Assembly (NCBI GenBank): GCA_946892665.1
Contig: CAMPOT010000001.1
Location: 1,426,001-1,490,000 of the forward strand
Direction: 5' to 3'
Source: Chryseobacterium sp. Marseille-Q5410
Lineage (GTDB): Bacteria > Bacteroidota > Bacteroidia > Flavobacteriales > Weeksellaceae
Length of the DNA: 64,000 nucleotides
Positions 7,852 through 14,486 of this stretch are shown piece after piece. A program made the position numbers and the translations under genes. How positions within the stretch are numbered: the stretch's first letter is position 1; each line of letters opens with the position of its first letter. The notes under the pieces were generated by a model. The model was not told the origin of the DNA. It saw nothing but the letters and a program-made list of their open reading frames with translations, and did not search any database.

Positions 7852-8181
7852 TTAAAGAAGCTTCCCTATTCGGTGGTTGTTACTGATATGCCGAACCAGA
7901 AATACAGTAGAGCCGCTTTCCTGATACATGTTGAAAAACACATACCACACCGTGTTTCTGCTTTTGGGAAATATTGCATAAGACATCTCATTTCCATACT
8001 TTTCAAAAAAAGACGGTGCATTCCGACTTTGTCTTTGTGGAAGACTTTGGGTAATATCTGTCACCAAATCTTCTACATAATGCACTGCACTTTCGGGAAA
8101 TCCAAAGTATTCTTTTTCAAACAGAATCTCCATCAATTCAAAAAGATAATCTTCAACTTCGGGAAGAAAAAGCACATTCAT
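7852..8181 (-). CDS. RelE/ParE-superfamily toxin (cassette A)
   Basis: A 109-residue protein with the compact alpha/beta pattern of ParE/RelE toxins: N-terminal helix pair, then strands ending in TVWYVFF and STVFLVRHISNNH. RelE-type toxins cleave mRNA at the ribosome and ParE-type toxins poison gyrase; which applies here cannot be told. Its ATG overlaps the antitoxin stop by 4 bp (ATGA), implying coupled translation. It ends about 20 bp from the shared cassette terminator. Family inferred from pattern and pairing. Confidence 0.7.
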   Translation of the reverse strand: MNVLFLPEVEDYLFELMEILFEKEYFGFPESAVHYVEDLVTDITQSLPQRQSRNAPSFFEKYGNEMSYAIFPKSRNTVWYVFFNMYQESGSTVFLVRHISNNHRIGKLL

Positions 8182-8420
8182 TTGTGAAAAAGATTTCCCA
8201 GACGGGGTTTTATTCTTTTAAGCAGTTCTTCGCCGGTAATGGCCCGGTCTGTATCTTCGGGAGATATTGCTGAATGTTGTGTTCCACCGGCTTGTCCTGC
8301 TGCTTTTTTCTCCTCCTCTTCCAGTAAATTTTCAATCCTTTCTAATGAAATTTCGCTTTCTATCGCCATTATTTTCCGAAAGATATTCATTCTGCGGGCT
8401 TCTCTTTCTATGGTATTCAT
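8178..8420 (-). CDS. antitoxin of cassette A
   Basis: An 80-residue, charged, helical protein (LERIENLLEEEEKK) immediately upstream of, and overlapping by 4 bp, the RelE/ParE-like toxin. The C-terminal LLKRIKPRLGNLF is probably the toxin-wrapping segment. No recognised DNA-binding domain. The -7 box TATATTTG lies 28 bp upstream of the ATG, next to the shared GGTTTACACG repeat that could serve as operator. Confidence 0.65.
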   Translation of the reverse strand: MNTIEREARRMNIFRKIMAIESEISLERIENLLEEEEKKAAGQAGGTQHSAISPEDTDRAITGEELLKRIKPRLGNLFHK

Positions 8421-8448
8421 CTTTAGCCTTTTTAATGTTACATTACTA

Positions 8449-8475
8449 CAAATATAACCATTTCGTGTAAACCAA
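8449..8475 (-). promoter_or_regulatory. TA cassette A promoter plus right inverted end
   Basis: Minus-strand TATATTTG (8449-8456) preceded by TTGGTTTACACG (8464-8475). Essentially the same block stands upstream of cassettes B (9637-9663) and C/D (10999-11027). Confidence 0.7.
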
Positions 8476-8906
8476 TAATGTTAAAGAACTTCTCCTCCCC
8501 CCAACCCCCTCCAAAGGAGGGAGAACCGGGTAATTTGTGCCCACAGGTAAAGCCAATTACCTGCGGGCGGTATCTGCATCCGCTCTGCCATCCTGAATGG
8601 AGCGTCGCGGAGTGAAGGATCCTGCAACTGCGGGGTTCCTTCTTCCTGAAATTTTCCTTGCCCCGACCCTAAAGGGTGGGAAAATTTCTCAAGCCGATGC
8701 CGCAGGCGGTACGTGCCTTCGGCTCCGCTCAGGCACCGGGTGCTTTTTCTGTTTTTTATGCTCCCGCTGATGACGCTGATTTCGCAGATTCATCTGGTTG
8801 CTGCCGTGATGCTTCGACGGGCTCAGCATGACAGTGCGGGGTGCGGGGTTCGAGGTTCTCCGCAACCACACCGTCTGCTCCGCGGGCACCCCTCCAATGG
8901 AGGGAG
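8476..8906. repeat. inter-cassette spacer A/B with long direct repeat
   Basis: About 430 bp without a gene. Positions 8531-8690 repeat at 9739-9897 with only scattered differences. Within it CCCACAGGTAA (8540-8550) pairs with TTACCTGCGGG (8557-8567). A CTCC/GGAG hairpin precedes it at about 8500-8522. Positions 8753-8840 repeat 6393-6480. Confidence 0.75.
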
Positions 8907-8946
8907 ATAAAAAAACGTGTAAACCTTCTTTATTGGTTTACACGTT
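8907..8946 (-). terminator. terminator / left inverted end of TA cassette B
   Basis: AACGTGTAAACC (8914-8925) pairs perfectly with GGTTTACACGTT (8935-8946); an A-run to its left gives a U-run on the minus strand. ttggtttacacg at 8933-8944 is the inverted mate of 9652-9663. Confidence 0.75.
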
Positions 8947-8981
8947 GAACGGGTCAAGTAAAAGATTAAAATCCTGGAAAA

Positions 8982-9401
8982 CTATTTTTTGATAAGTCTT
9001 TCGAATTCAGCGGGAGCAATAATCTGCGCCTTCTTAAAGGGGTGATGTTCCAGCAGATCTTTATCACCGGTTACCAGATAGTTCGCTTTCGAAAGATCAG
9101 TTAAATCCAGAAGGAAATTGTCTTTAGGATCCCGGCTAATAAAGTGCAGCGGATAAATGTCGTGTCTCTCGGCAATTGTCTCCAATAAGAGCAGCAACTC
9201 TTTTACACTGTCTTCCGGAAAGTATTTTTTAAGCTTTTCCCGTGCGGTTACTGCTCTTATTTCCGTCAAAAGCTGGTCTCAAACAATGATCTTAATATTT
9301 CCCTCGCTTATATGCCTGCCTATTTTTGAAAGCTTTTTGCCAATAAGAAAACTGATCCAGACGTTGGTGTCGAAAATAACCTTAATGATTTTGCTTTTCA
9401 T
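8982..9401 (-). pseudogene. PIN-domain toxin interrupted by an in-frame TGA (cassette B)
   Basis: Reading from the ATG at 9399-9401, the product starts MKSKIIKVIFDTNVWISFLI, with the N-terminal PIN aspartate in FDTN. It reaches a TGA at codon 41 (9279-9281), then continues in the same frame as DQLLTEIRAV...ISRDPKDNFLLDL...LVTGDKDLL to 8982. The acidic residues of the PIN ribonuclease site (COG1569-type toxins) are all present. The family normally has Ser at this point, and TCA to TGA is one change. Start overlaps the antitoxin gene by 20 bp. Likely an inactivated toxin, or a sequencing error. Confidence 0.75.
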
Positions 9402-9612
9402 ACAGTTCCTGCCTTACGATTTCCACTTCCTCATTAATGGTTTTTAAATCAAGTTCTTCTGTTTTAAAAGTTTTCAACAGCTGTGAAAGTTTGGATCCAA
9501 TTACTTCTTTCTCCAACTCCTCAGTCAGTTTTATTTTCTGCCGCGCAGGCAACTGCCTTATTAATGACAATATCTGCTCAAAGGTTATATCTATTTGCAA
9601 AGCTGTTTTCAT
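9382..9612 (-). CDS. antitoxin of PIN-toxin cassette B
   Basis: A 76-residue helical protein with a conserved-looking start (TFEQILSLIRQLPARQKIKL) and an acidic C-terminal region (EELDLKTINEEVEIVRQELY). This pattern is frequent in Bacteroidota antitoxins paired with COG1569-type PIN toxins. It overlaps the toxin start by 20 bp. A -7 box lies 24 bp upstream inside the shared cassette repeat. It appears intact although its toxin has a stop codon. Confidence 0.7.
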   Translation of the reverse strand: MKTALQIDITFEQILSLIRQLPARQKIKLTEELEKEVIGSKLSQLLKTFKTEELDLKTINEEVEIVRQELYEKQNH

Positions 9613-9636
9613 TGTATTAAATTTAGTTATTCATTA

Positions 9637-9663
9637 CAAATATAACCATTTCGTGTAAACCAA
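9637..9663 (-). promoter_or_regulatory. TA cassette B promoter plus right inverted end
   Basis: Minus-strand TATATTTG (9637-9644) next to TTGGTTTACACG (9652-9663), identical in layout to cassette A. Confidence 0.7.
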
Positions 9664-10020
9664 TAATTTCAATGATCTTCTATTCTCTTCGCCTTCAATC
9701 CTTCAAGGATTTGGAATCCTTGAAGGATTGGGGTTTGGTAATTTGTGCCCACAGGTAAAGCCAATTACCTGCGGGCGGTATCTGCATCCGCTCTGTCATC
9801 CTGAATGGAGCGTCGCGGAGAGAAGGATCCTGCAACTGCGGGGTTCCTTCTTCCTGAAATTTTCCTTGCCCCAACCCTAAAGGGTGAAAAATTTCTCTCT
9901 TTATCTGTTTCGTTCCTTCACAAAATGGCTCCATTTAGGGTTGGGGCAACCATTTTGTGGTGTTTCCTCTGCCTTCGAGTGCCTCAGGCATCGGAGGGAA
10001 TCCCTTGTCTCTCGAATGCA
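9664..10020. repeat. inter-cassette spacer B/C
   Basis: No gene. AATCCTTCAAGGATT (9697-9711) and AATCCTTGAAGGATT (9715-9729) form a nested palindrome, also present at 11065-11097. 9739-9897 is the second copy of the 160-bp direct repeat at 8531-8690. The remaining ccctaaagggt and gttggggcaac segments are further dispersed repeats. Confidence 0.7.
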
Positions 10021-10021
10021 C

Positions 10022-10057
10022 AAAAAAAAACGTGCAAACTTTTTTGGTTTACACGTT
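10022..10057 (-). terminator. terminator / left inverted end of TA cassette C
   Basis: AACGTGCAAAC (10029-10039) pairs with GTTTACACGTT (10047-10057) with one G-U; a nine-A run to the left gives the U-tract on the minus strand. ttggtttacacg is at 10044-10055. Confidence 0.75.
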
Positions 10058-10081
10058 TTAATTTTTAATATTCTTAAAAAA

Positions 10082-10495
10082 TTATATTGCTTCGGGGCTT
10101 AATAATTTCAAATCGGTAACTACCGATGCTATCTTTATAAAATCGGTATCGTTATGAAAAAGTAACAAATTGTTATCTATTGCTGTTTGTGCAATTATCA
10201 TATCTACAGTACTGCGTGGTGTTATCCCTGCCTTTCTGCATTTATAATACATCAGTGCGGCCATTTCATAAGATTTTTTCCCGTATCTCAAATCATAAAT
10301 TGTGAGGCGGTCTAAATATTCTCTCAATAATTTAAACTCAGACATATTTTTTGCCCCCTGCAAAATTTCCTGATAAACCGGATTGCATATTCCAAATGGT
10401 ATATCATTATCTATCAGGCTGTCCAACTTTTGATAAGGCTCTGTATCAATTCCCTTAAAATAACCGATTAATATAGAAGTATCAACTAAAATCAT
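10082..10495 (-). CDS. vapC: VapC-type PIN-domain ribonuclease toxin (cassette C)
   Basis: A 137-residue PIN protein. The acidic site residues are visible: D5 (LVDTSILIGYF), Glu in PVYQEILQG (about 43), D99 in STVDMIIAQTA, and D117 in HNDTDF. VapC toxins cleave tRNA or rRNA. Its ATG overlaps the stop of the upstream VapB-like gene by one base (TAATG), typical of a translationally coupled TA pair. Appears intact. Confidence 0.88.
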   Translation of the reverse strand: MILVDTSILIGYFKGIDTEPYQKLDSLIDNDIPFGICNPVYQEILQGAKNMSEFKLLREYLDRLTIYDLRYGKKSYEMAALMYYKCRKAGITPRSTVDMIIAQTAIDNNLLLFHNDTDFIKIASVVTDLKLLSPEAI

Positions 10496-10668
10496 TAGCT
10501 GCGTATAGATTTATAGTTGTAGTCTTTTCCGAATTCTATCTTACCTTTTATATCTTTCAGCGTTTTATTATTTCGGGAAGATGCAAAACCAGCAACAACT
10601 TTCCCTACTTTAGTTTTACTAAAGGCAGTCTCTGACTTCTTTGTTTTTTGTTTGTCTTTTGTTTGCAT
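10495..10668 (-). CDS. vapB: VapB-like antitoxin (cassette C), 57 aa
   Basis: Begins at the ATG complementary to 10666-10668 and ends in the TAATG that starts vapC. The 57-residue product has a very basic head (QTKDKQKTKK) and the C-terminal segment DIKGKIEFGKDYNYKSIR, which resembles the toxin-binding tails of VapB-type antitoxins. Its position identifies it as the partner of the PIN toxin. No recognised DNA-binding fold in the short N terminus. Confidence 0.75.
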   Translation of the reverse strand: MQTKDKQKTKKSETAFSKTKVGKVVAGFASSRNNKTLKDIKGKIEFGKDYNYKSIRS

Positions 10669-10754
10669 TTTCTTTTCTTTTCACCAAAGATATGAATTTT
10701 GAGACATTCAGTGTTAGTTTGTTGTTTTTAGTTATTGGTTACCCGTCTAACTTT

Positions 10755-10982
10755 CTAACCATAAGTTTCAGTTCTGCGATTTCTATTTTTTTGTCTGATG
10801 TTTTTTATGTCTATATCATCGTGGTTTTCCCACATTCCAAAGGAGTTTTCAAACAGAAATTTCTTTTCTGCTTTCTTTTCTTTTGTTCGGACTTCCACCT
10901 CAATATCCCAAGATTTGAGAAAGTTAATAATGGCTTCTAATTTTTTAGGATCATACAAGCCTTTTAAAACTAATTCTGTCAT
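10755..10982 (-). CDS. orphan antitoxin-like protein (cassette C/D)
   Basis: A 75-residue protein (MTELVLKGLYDPKKLEAI...). Its C-terminal FGMWENHDDIDIKNIRQK resembles the FGMWxDRDI tails of Bacteroidota VapB-type antitoxins. Start placed at 10982 because the -7 box at 10999-11006 makes the upstream ATG at 10997 too close. No toxin follows directly; 86 bp of non-coding DNA separates it from the vapB-like gene at 10668. Probably a leftover antitoxin, or an extra regulator of the pair behind it. Confidence 0.6.
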   Translation of the reverse strand: MTELVLKGLYDPKKLEAIINFLKSWDIEVEVRTKEKKAEKKFLFENSFGMWENHDDIDIKNIRQKNRNRRTETYG

Positions 10983-10998
10983 TATTATATTTTTCATA

Positions 10999-11027
10999 CA
11001 AATATAACAGTTTCTCGTGTAAACCAA
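10999..11027 (-). promoter_or_regulatory. cassette C/D promoter plus right inverted end
   Basis: Minus-strand TATATTTG (10999-11006) next to TTGGTTTACACG (11016-11027), third copy of the cassette head. Confidence 0.7.
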
Positions 11028-11236
11028 AAATGTTAAAGATCGTCTGCGCTTTTAATCCTTCTTTAATCCTTCAAGGATTTTAAATCCTTGAAGGATTAGA
11101 GGATTGATTTTGTTCCCGGCAGCCGAACCAACTACTACCGGGTGGATTTTAATTATCTCGGATAATATTACTGTAATTTATAACCACATATACCACCTTT
11201 TGGATCACTTGTCCTATATGATAATCTCAAATTATC
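11028..11236. repeat. palindromic repeats right of cassette C/D
   Basis: agatcgtctgc (11038-11048) recurs near 16050, and atcgtctgc near 11920. A nested palindrome occupies 11065-11097. CCCGGCAG (11115-11122) pairs with CTACCGGG (11135-11142) around a loop containing ccaactac, also found at 11977-12004. Confidence 0.65.
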
Positions 11237-11869
11237 TTAATTAGTATAAAGTGAAATTTCACGGGTAATTGGCGTTGAAAATGAGCCTGTACCATCTTTG
11301 TACTGCCAACCACCAAAAGTACTAGAAGCGCCGAATGTATGAAAAGACACTATAGCCGTTCTTCCTTGTGCAGTAAAGATAGCTTTAGTATTATCAGGAT
11401 TATATACTGTTATAATCCTTTCACTTTGACTAGAGGTTGACAAATCTCCACTTACAACAGTGGCAGACCTTAGCATTGAACTTTTTTTATATTCCTTCTT
11501 TAAACTATCCACATCCATTTTTTGAAAATCCATCAGTTTTATTTCATATTCTCTGATAGACCCTTTACTTTGTTGAAGAAACTTTTCACGCTCATCCAAG
11601 GCTTTGTTTACATCTAATAAATCCTGTTTAAGTTTATTAATAATTTTTGGCTCTATTTTATTTCTTTTAGCTCCCTCTTCATCCAAATAATATCTGTTGT
11701 CTCGAAGTATAACAAACTTTAATGAGTTAATCGCATTCTCTGGATTAGATTGAACTAGCATAGCAGTGTTTTTGGAAATTTCATTTTCAATATCTTCTAC
11801 TGATTCATGCGCAGGCTCTGTGCAAGATAAGAATAGCATACCTAGAAGTACATACATAATTTTTTTCAT
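11237..11869 (-). CDS. hypothetical lipoprotein with coiled-coil region
   Basis: A 210-residue lipoprotein; signal LLGMLFLSC places the lipidated Cys at 16. Residues 20-130 are mostly charged helix (KIINKLKQDLLDVNKALDER and following heptads), probably a coiled coil. The last 80 residues are Ser/Thr-rich strands (SERIITVYN, RTAIVSFHTFG). More AT-rich than the T9SS genes beside it. No family recognised. The right-hand flank carries the same hairpin type as the TA cassettes, so it may have joined the region the same way. Confidence 0.65.
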   Translation of the reverse strand: MKKIMYVLLGMLFLSCTEPAHESVEDIENEISKNTAMLVQSNPENAINSLKFVILRDNRYYLDEEGAKRNKIEPKIINKLKQDLLDVNKALDEREKFLQQSKGSIREYEIKLMDFQKMDVDSLKKEYKKSSMLRSATVVSGDLSTSSQSERIITVYNPDNTKAIFTAQGRTAIVSFHTFGASSTFGGWQYKDGTGSFSTPITREISLYTN

Positions 11870-11917
11870 AACGTAATATTTTAGATTTATTTTGATATTT
11901 ACAAGATTTATATAATA

Positions 11918-12062
11918 TATCGTCTGCTCTTTTGTAAACCTTATAGGTTTTAGTAACCTATAAGTTTTTTTTAGTACCCGGCAGCAGAGCCAACTACTGC
12001 CGGGTGGATGGTTTTAAGCTTTAGGGTTTAAGCCGTAAGCAAGAAGCTTATTGCTTATTGCC
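11918..12062. repeat. hairpin repeats between lipoprotein and T9SS genes
   Basis: CCTATAAG-type hairpin at about 11938-11964, then CCCGGCAG (11977-11984) pairing perfectly with CTGCCGGG (11997-12004). GCTTATTGCC at 12053-12062 is repeated just before the next gene's end at 13501-13510. Confidence 0.6.
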
Positions 12063-12066
12063 TGTT

Positions 12067-13440
12067 TCACTTCTTCACTACTTTATGCGTAGTGGTTTTG
12101 CCGCCGGCTTCTACCTTTACGAGGTACAGGCCTTTGGCAAGGCGGCTCACATTTAGTTGACCATTGCTGATGGTTTCGCTTTGCAGCAGCTGCCCCGCCA
12201 TGTTGTAAATTTTCACACTGGCTTTGCTAATGCCCTTTAGAAACAGCACCTCGCTTACCGGGTTAGGATATACCGCTACCTTGGCTTCTGCTGTTTCTGC
12301 GGTGGCCAGGCCAGAAGCATCTTTTAGCTCGATAAGCCTTGCACGAGGTTGCAGACCGTTTTCACCGCTGAAATACTCCTGAAGTTGTACCTTATTCGTG
12401 GCAGGATCCCATTTAAACAGAGAACCACGGTATTCATCGGAATACACCCAGGTTGTTAAACCGTAGAACATTCCGTTGGATGCTTCCATTAAACCTCCGG
12501 GATTAAAAAAAGCATCGTCTCCTCCGGCTCCGAAGTTGGCTTTTTTGGTGAAAGTTCCGCTTGCAGGGTCGAACTCGAATATGTTGCCTTGTCCAAAATC
12601 TCCGCCTTGAGAGGTGGAACCATACAGCCTGCCATTTTTGGCAAGGCATAAAAAGCCGCTTACGCCACCACCATTGGCGCCACCAAAATTAATTTTGTTG
12701 GTAAGCGTATTGGCAGCTGGGTCGTACTCGAACAGATTACCAAAACCTGTCCCGCCATCCGGCGTAGTGCCATAGAGCTTACCTCCCACAAGTGTCAGCT
12801 TACCCTCCGGGCGCGCACCGTTGGCTCTGTTGAAATCGATTTTTTTGGTAATTGCGCCTGTAGTAAGGTCGTATTCGAAGATGATGCCCAGTTGGTTAAG
12901 CCCACCATCCTTCGTCATCCCGTAGAGTTTGCCGTTAAATTCGGTAAGGTCGCCATAAGCCTGCCCGCCACCGATGGCACTGAAAGAAGTCTTTACCGCA
13001 TAGCTGTCTGTGGCTGGGTCGTATTCGTAAATGCCGCTGCCATAACCTCCTATGCCGTAGAGTTTCTTATTAGAAGCTTCTATCAGGGAGCCGTTACCGT
13101 TAAAGTAAAAAGCCACATCTCCGGCGATGCTGCCGAAATGGTGTTTCACAGTATAGGCTTTGGTGGCAGGATTGTACTCGAAGAGCGTTCCTTTTTTATT
13201 GGTGCCGCCTTCGTAGGTTATACCGTATAGTTTCCCGTTGGATGCCTGCATCAGGCTGCCGTAGGGTGTCAGCCCCTCTGCTGTTGAAAACACTTTTTCG
13301 GTTTTGATTGCAGGAGCCGCAACATTGTAGCTGAACAGGGTGCCGGGCCCGCCAGCACTGTAGCGCGTTAAGCCATACAGCACCTGCGCCTGTATGGCGG
13401 CACTAAGCCCGAGGGCTAAAGAGAATATAAATTTTTTCAT
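12067..13440 (-). CDS. secreted T9SS-sorted beta-propeller-like repeat protein
   Basis: A 457-residue protein with a cleavable signal peptide ending near AIQAQ. Residues 20-370 are tandem repeats of about 50 residues with the pattern LxEasNGKLYGxTxxGGxxxxGxxFEYDPAT, the Gloeo/Verruco repeat type, likely a beta-propeller. Residues 385-457 are a type A T9SS C-terminal sorting domain (VAVYPNPVSEVLFLKG ... GLYLVKVEAGG). It should be secreted or surface-attached by the host T9SS. Downstream member of a series of minus-strand surface-protein genes. Confidence 0.85.
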   Translation of the reverse strand: MKKFIFSLALGLSAAIQAQVLYGLTRYSAGGPGTLFSYNVAAPAIKTEKVFSTAEGLTPYGSLMQASNGKLYGITYEGGTNKKGTLFEYNPATKAYTVKHHFGSIAGDVAFYFNGNGSLIEASNKKLYGIGGYGSGIYEYDPATDSYAVKTSFSAIGGGQAYGDLTEFNGKLYGMTKDGGLNQLGIIFEYDLTTGAITKKIDFNRANGARPEGKLTLVGGKLYGTTPDGGTGFGNLFEYDPAANTLTNKINFGGANGGGVSGFLCLAKNGRLYGSTSQGGDFGQGNIFEFDPASGTFTKKANFGAGGDDAFFNPGGLMEASNGMFYGLTTWVYSDEYRGSLFKWDPATNKVQLQEYFSGENGLQPRARLIELKDASGLATAETAEAKVAVYPNPVSEVLFLKGISKASVKIYNMAGQLLQSETISNGQLNVSRLAKGLYLVKVEAGGKTTTHKVVKK

Positions 13441-13471
13441 GATGATTTTAAGCTATAAGCGATAAGCGTTA

Positions 13472-13510
13472 GGCAATAAGCCTATTGCTTACTGCCTATT
13501 GCTTATTGCC
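13472..13510. repeat. inverted repeat between T9SS genes
   Basis: GGCAATAAGC (13472-13481) pairs with GCTTATTGCC (13501-13510); the second arm is also at 12053-12062. May act as a transcript end or processing site. Confidence 0.5.
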
Positions 13511-13514
13511 TGTG

Positions 13515-14411
13515 TTACTTCTTAATAAACTTCACCGTCTCGGTAAGCGTGCCGTCTGAAACTCTGGCCAGGTACATGCCCGGAGCTAAAGCCGAAACAT
13601 TAAGCTCCTTGGCGTACTTAGCGTTGAGCACCTGCTGGCCGGCTGCGCTATAGACCTGTACTGATGTTTTAGCCGCTGCCATAGCAGGGTTGAGCTGCAG
13701 CATTAGCGCATTGCCCACAGGGTTTTGCGCCACCTTGGTAAGCGACTTGCCAGCTTTTATCTCGTTAGTGGCTAAGAGATTCTCGGCGTAGATGGACATC
13801 TCATCGATGTTAAGGTTTCCCTGTTGATATTGATCCACATTTCCTCCAGCCCTTTTCATCCCGATGTAAATTTTCTTGCCTGCAAGAGAGGAAATATCAA
13901 ATACCTTTTCTGCAAATTCATCAGGATTAGCAGGGAAAGTAAAATCATTACTCCATAGTGCATAGGGTGAGGCATTCGCCGAAAGTGCTTCGAATGTGGC
14001 TAAATCATTCGTTTCTGAAATATAGATATCTAACCCCACATTGTAATTTCTTGGGTCTATCAACCTCCAGTACATAGCCAACTCAATTTTTCCTGATGCA
14101 CCCGTTAGGTCAATTGCAGGCGATATTGCCCAATTGTTTTCATTATCATAATTAGGAACATAAGAACCATCTGATTTACCAATAGAATATCTTAGTACTT
14201 GGCTTGATCCTTCTTTGGTTTTATAGTTATCATTGGCATCTCCATACCAGTTAGCACCCTGAACCCAGGTATTGCCATTGCCGTCTGTATCCAGTATAGT
14301 CCACCCCTGTAGGTCGGCTTGGCTGTCAAATGTATTGCTCCAGGCAAGTTCCTGTGCGGATATATAAGTACAAAATAATAAGGAAATAGCCGATAATATT
14401 ATCTTTTTCAT
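13515..14411 (-). CDS. secreted T9SS-sorted protein with choice-of-anchor (MAM/jelly-roll-like) domain
   Basis: A 298-residue protein with a signal peptide ending near YISAQ. Residues 22-215 look like the beta-sandwich 'choice-of-anchor J / cleaved adhesin' type: LAWSNTFDSQADLQGWTILD near the start, NNWAISPAIDLTGASGKIEL in the middle, and GKKIYIGMKR late. The last 75 residues are a T9SS type A sorting domain (AQNPVGNALMLQLNPA ... GMYLARVSDG). Probably a surface ligand-binding or adhesive protein. Between the beta-helix lipoprotein and the repeat protein, same strand. Confidence 0.8.
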   Translation of the reverse strand: MKKIILSAISLLFCTYISAQELAWSNTFDSQADLQGWTILDTDGNGNTWVQGANWYGDANDNYKTKEGSSQVLRYSIGKSDGSYVPNYDNENNWAISPAIDLTGASGKIELAMYWRLIDPRNYNVGLDIYISETNDLATFEALSANASPYALWSNDFTFPANPDEFAEKVFDISSLAGKKIYIGMKRAGGNVDQYQQGNLNIDEMSIYAENLLATNEIKAGKSLTKVAQNPVGNALMLQLNPAMAAAKTSVQVYSAAGQQVLNAKYAKELNVSALAPGMYLARVSDGTLTETVKFIKK

Positions 14412-14486
14412 TTGTTGTAATTTTATATTAAAGAAAAAGGTAGCGGCGGCATAACCACCGCTACCATAATCAAACTAAATATTAAA

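Noticed and set aside
9279-9281. The TGA in the PIN toxin as a selenocysteine codon
   Set aside because: No SECIS-like hairpin is apparent just downstream and PIN toxins have no selenocysteine; a nonsense mutation or sequencing error is simpler.
7796-10057. CRISPR array
   Set aside because: Repeats are few, kilobase-spaced and tied to TA promoters/terminators; there are no regular spacers or cas genes.
7796-11027. TA array as an integron with attC sites
   Set aside because: The repeats lack the GTTRRRY-type core and paired attC box layout, and no integron integrase is present; the tyrosine integrase at 27498 is of the tRNA-targeting element type.
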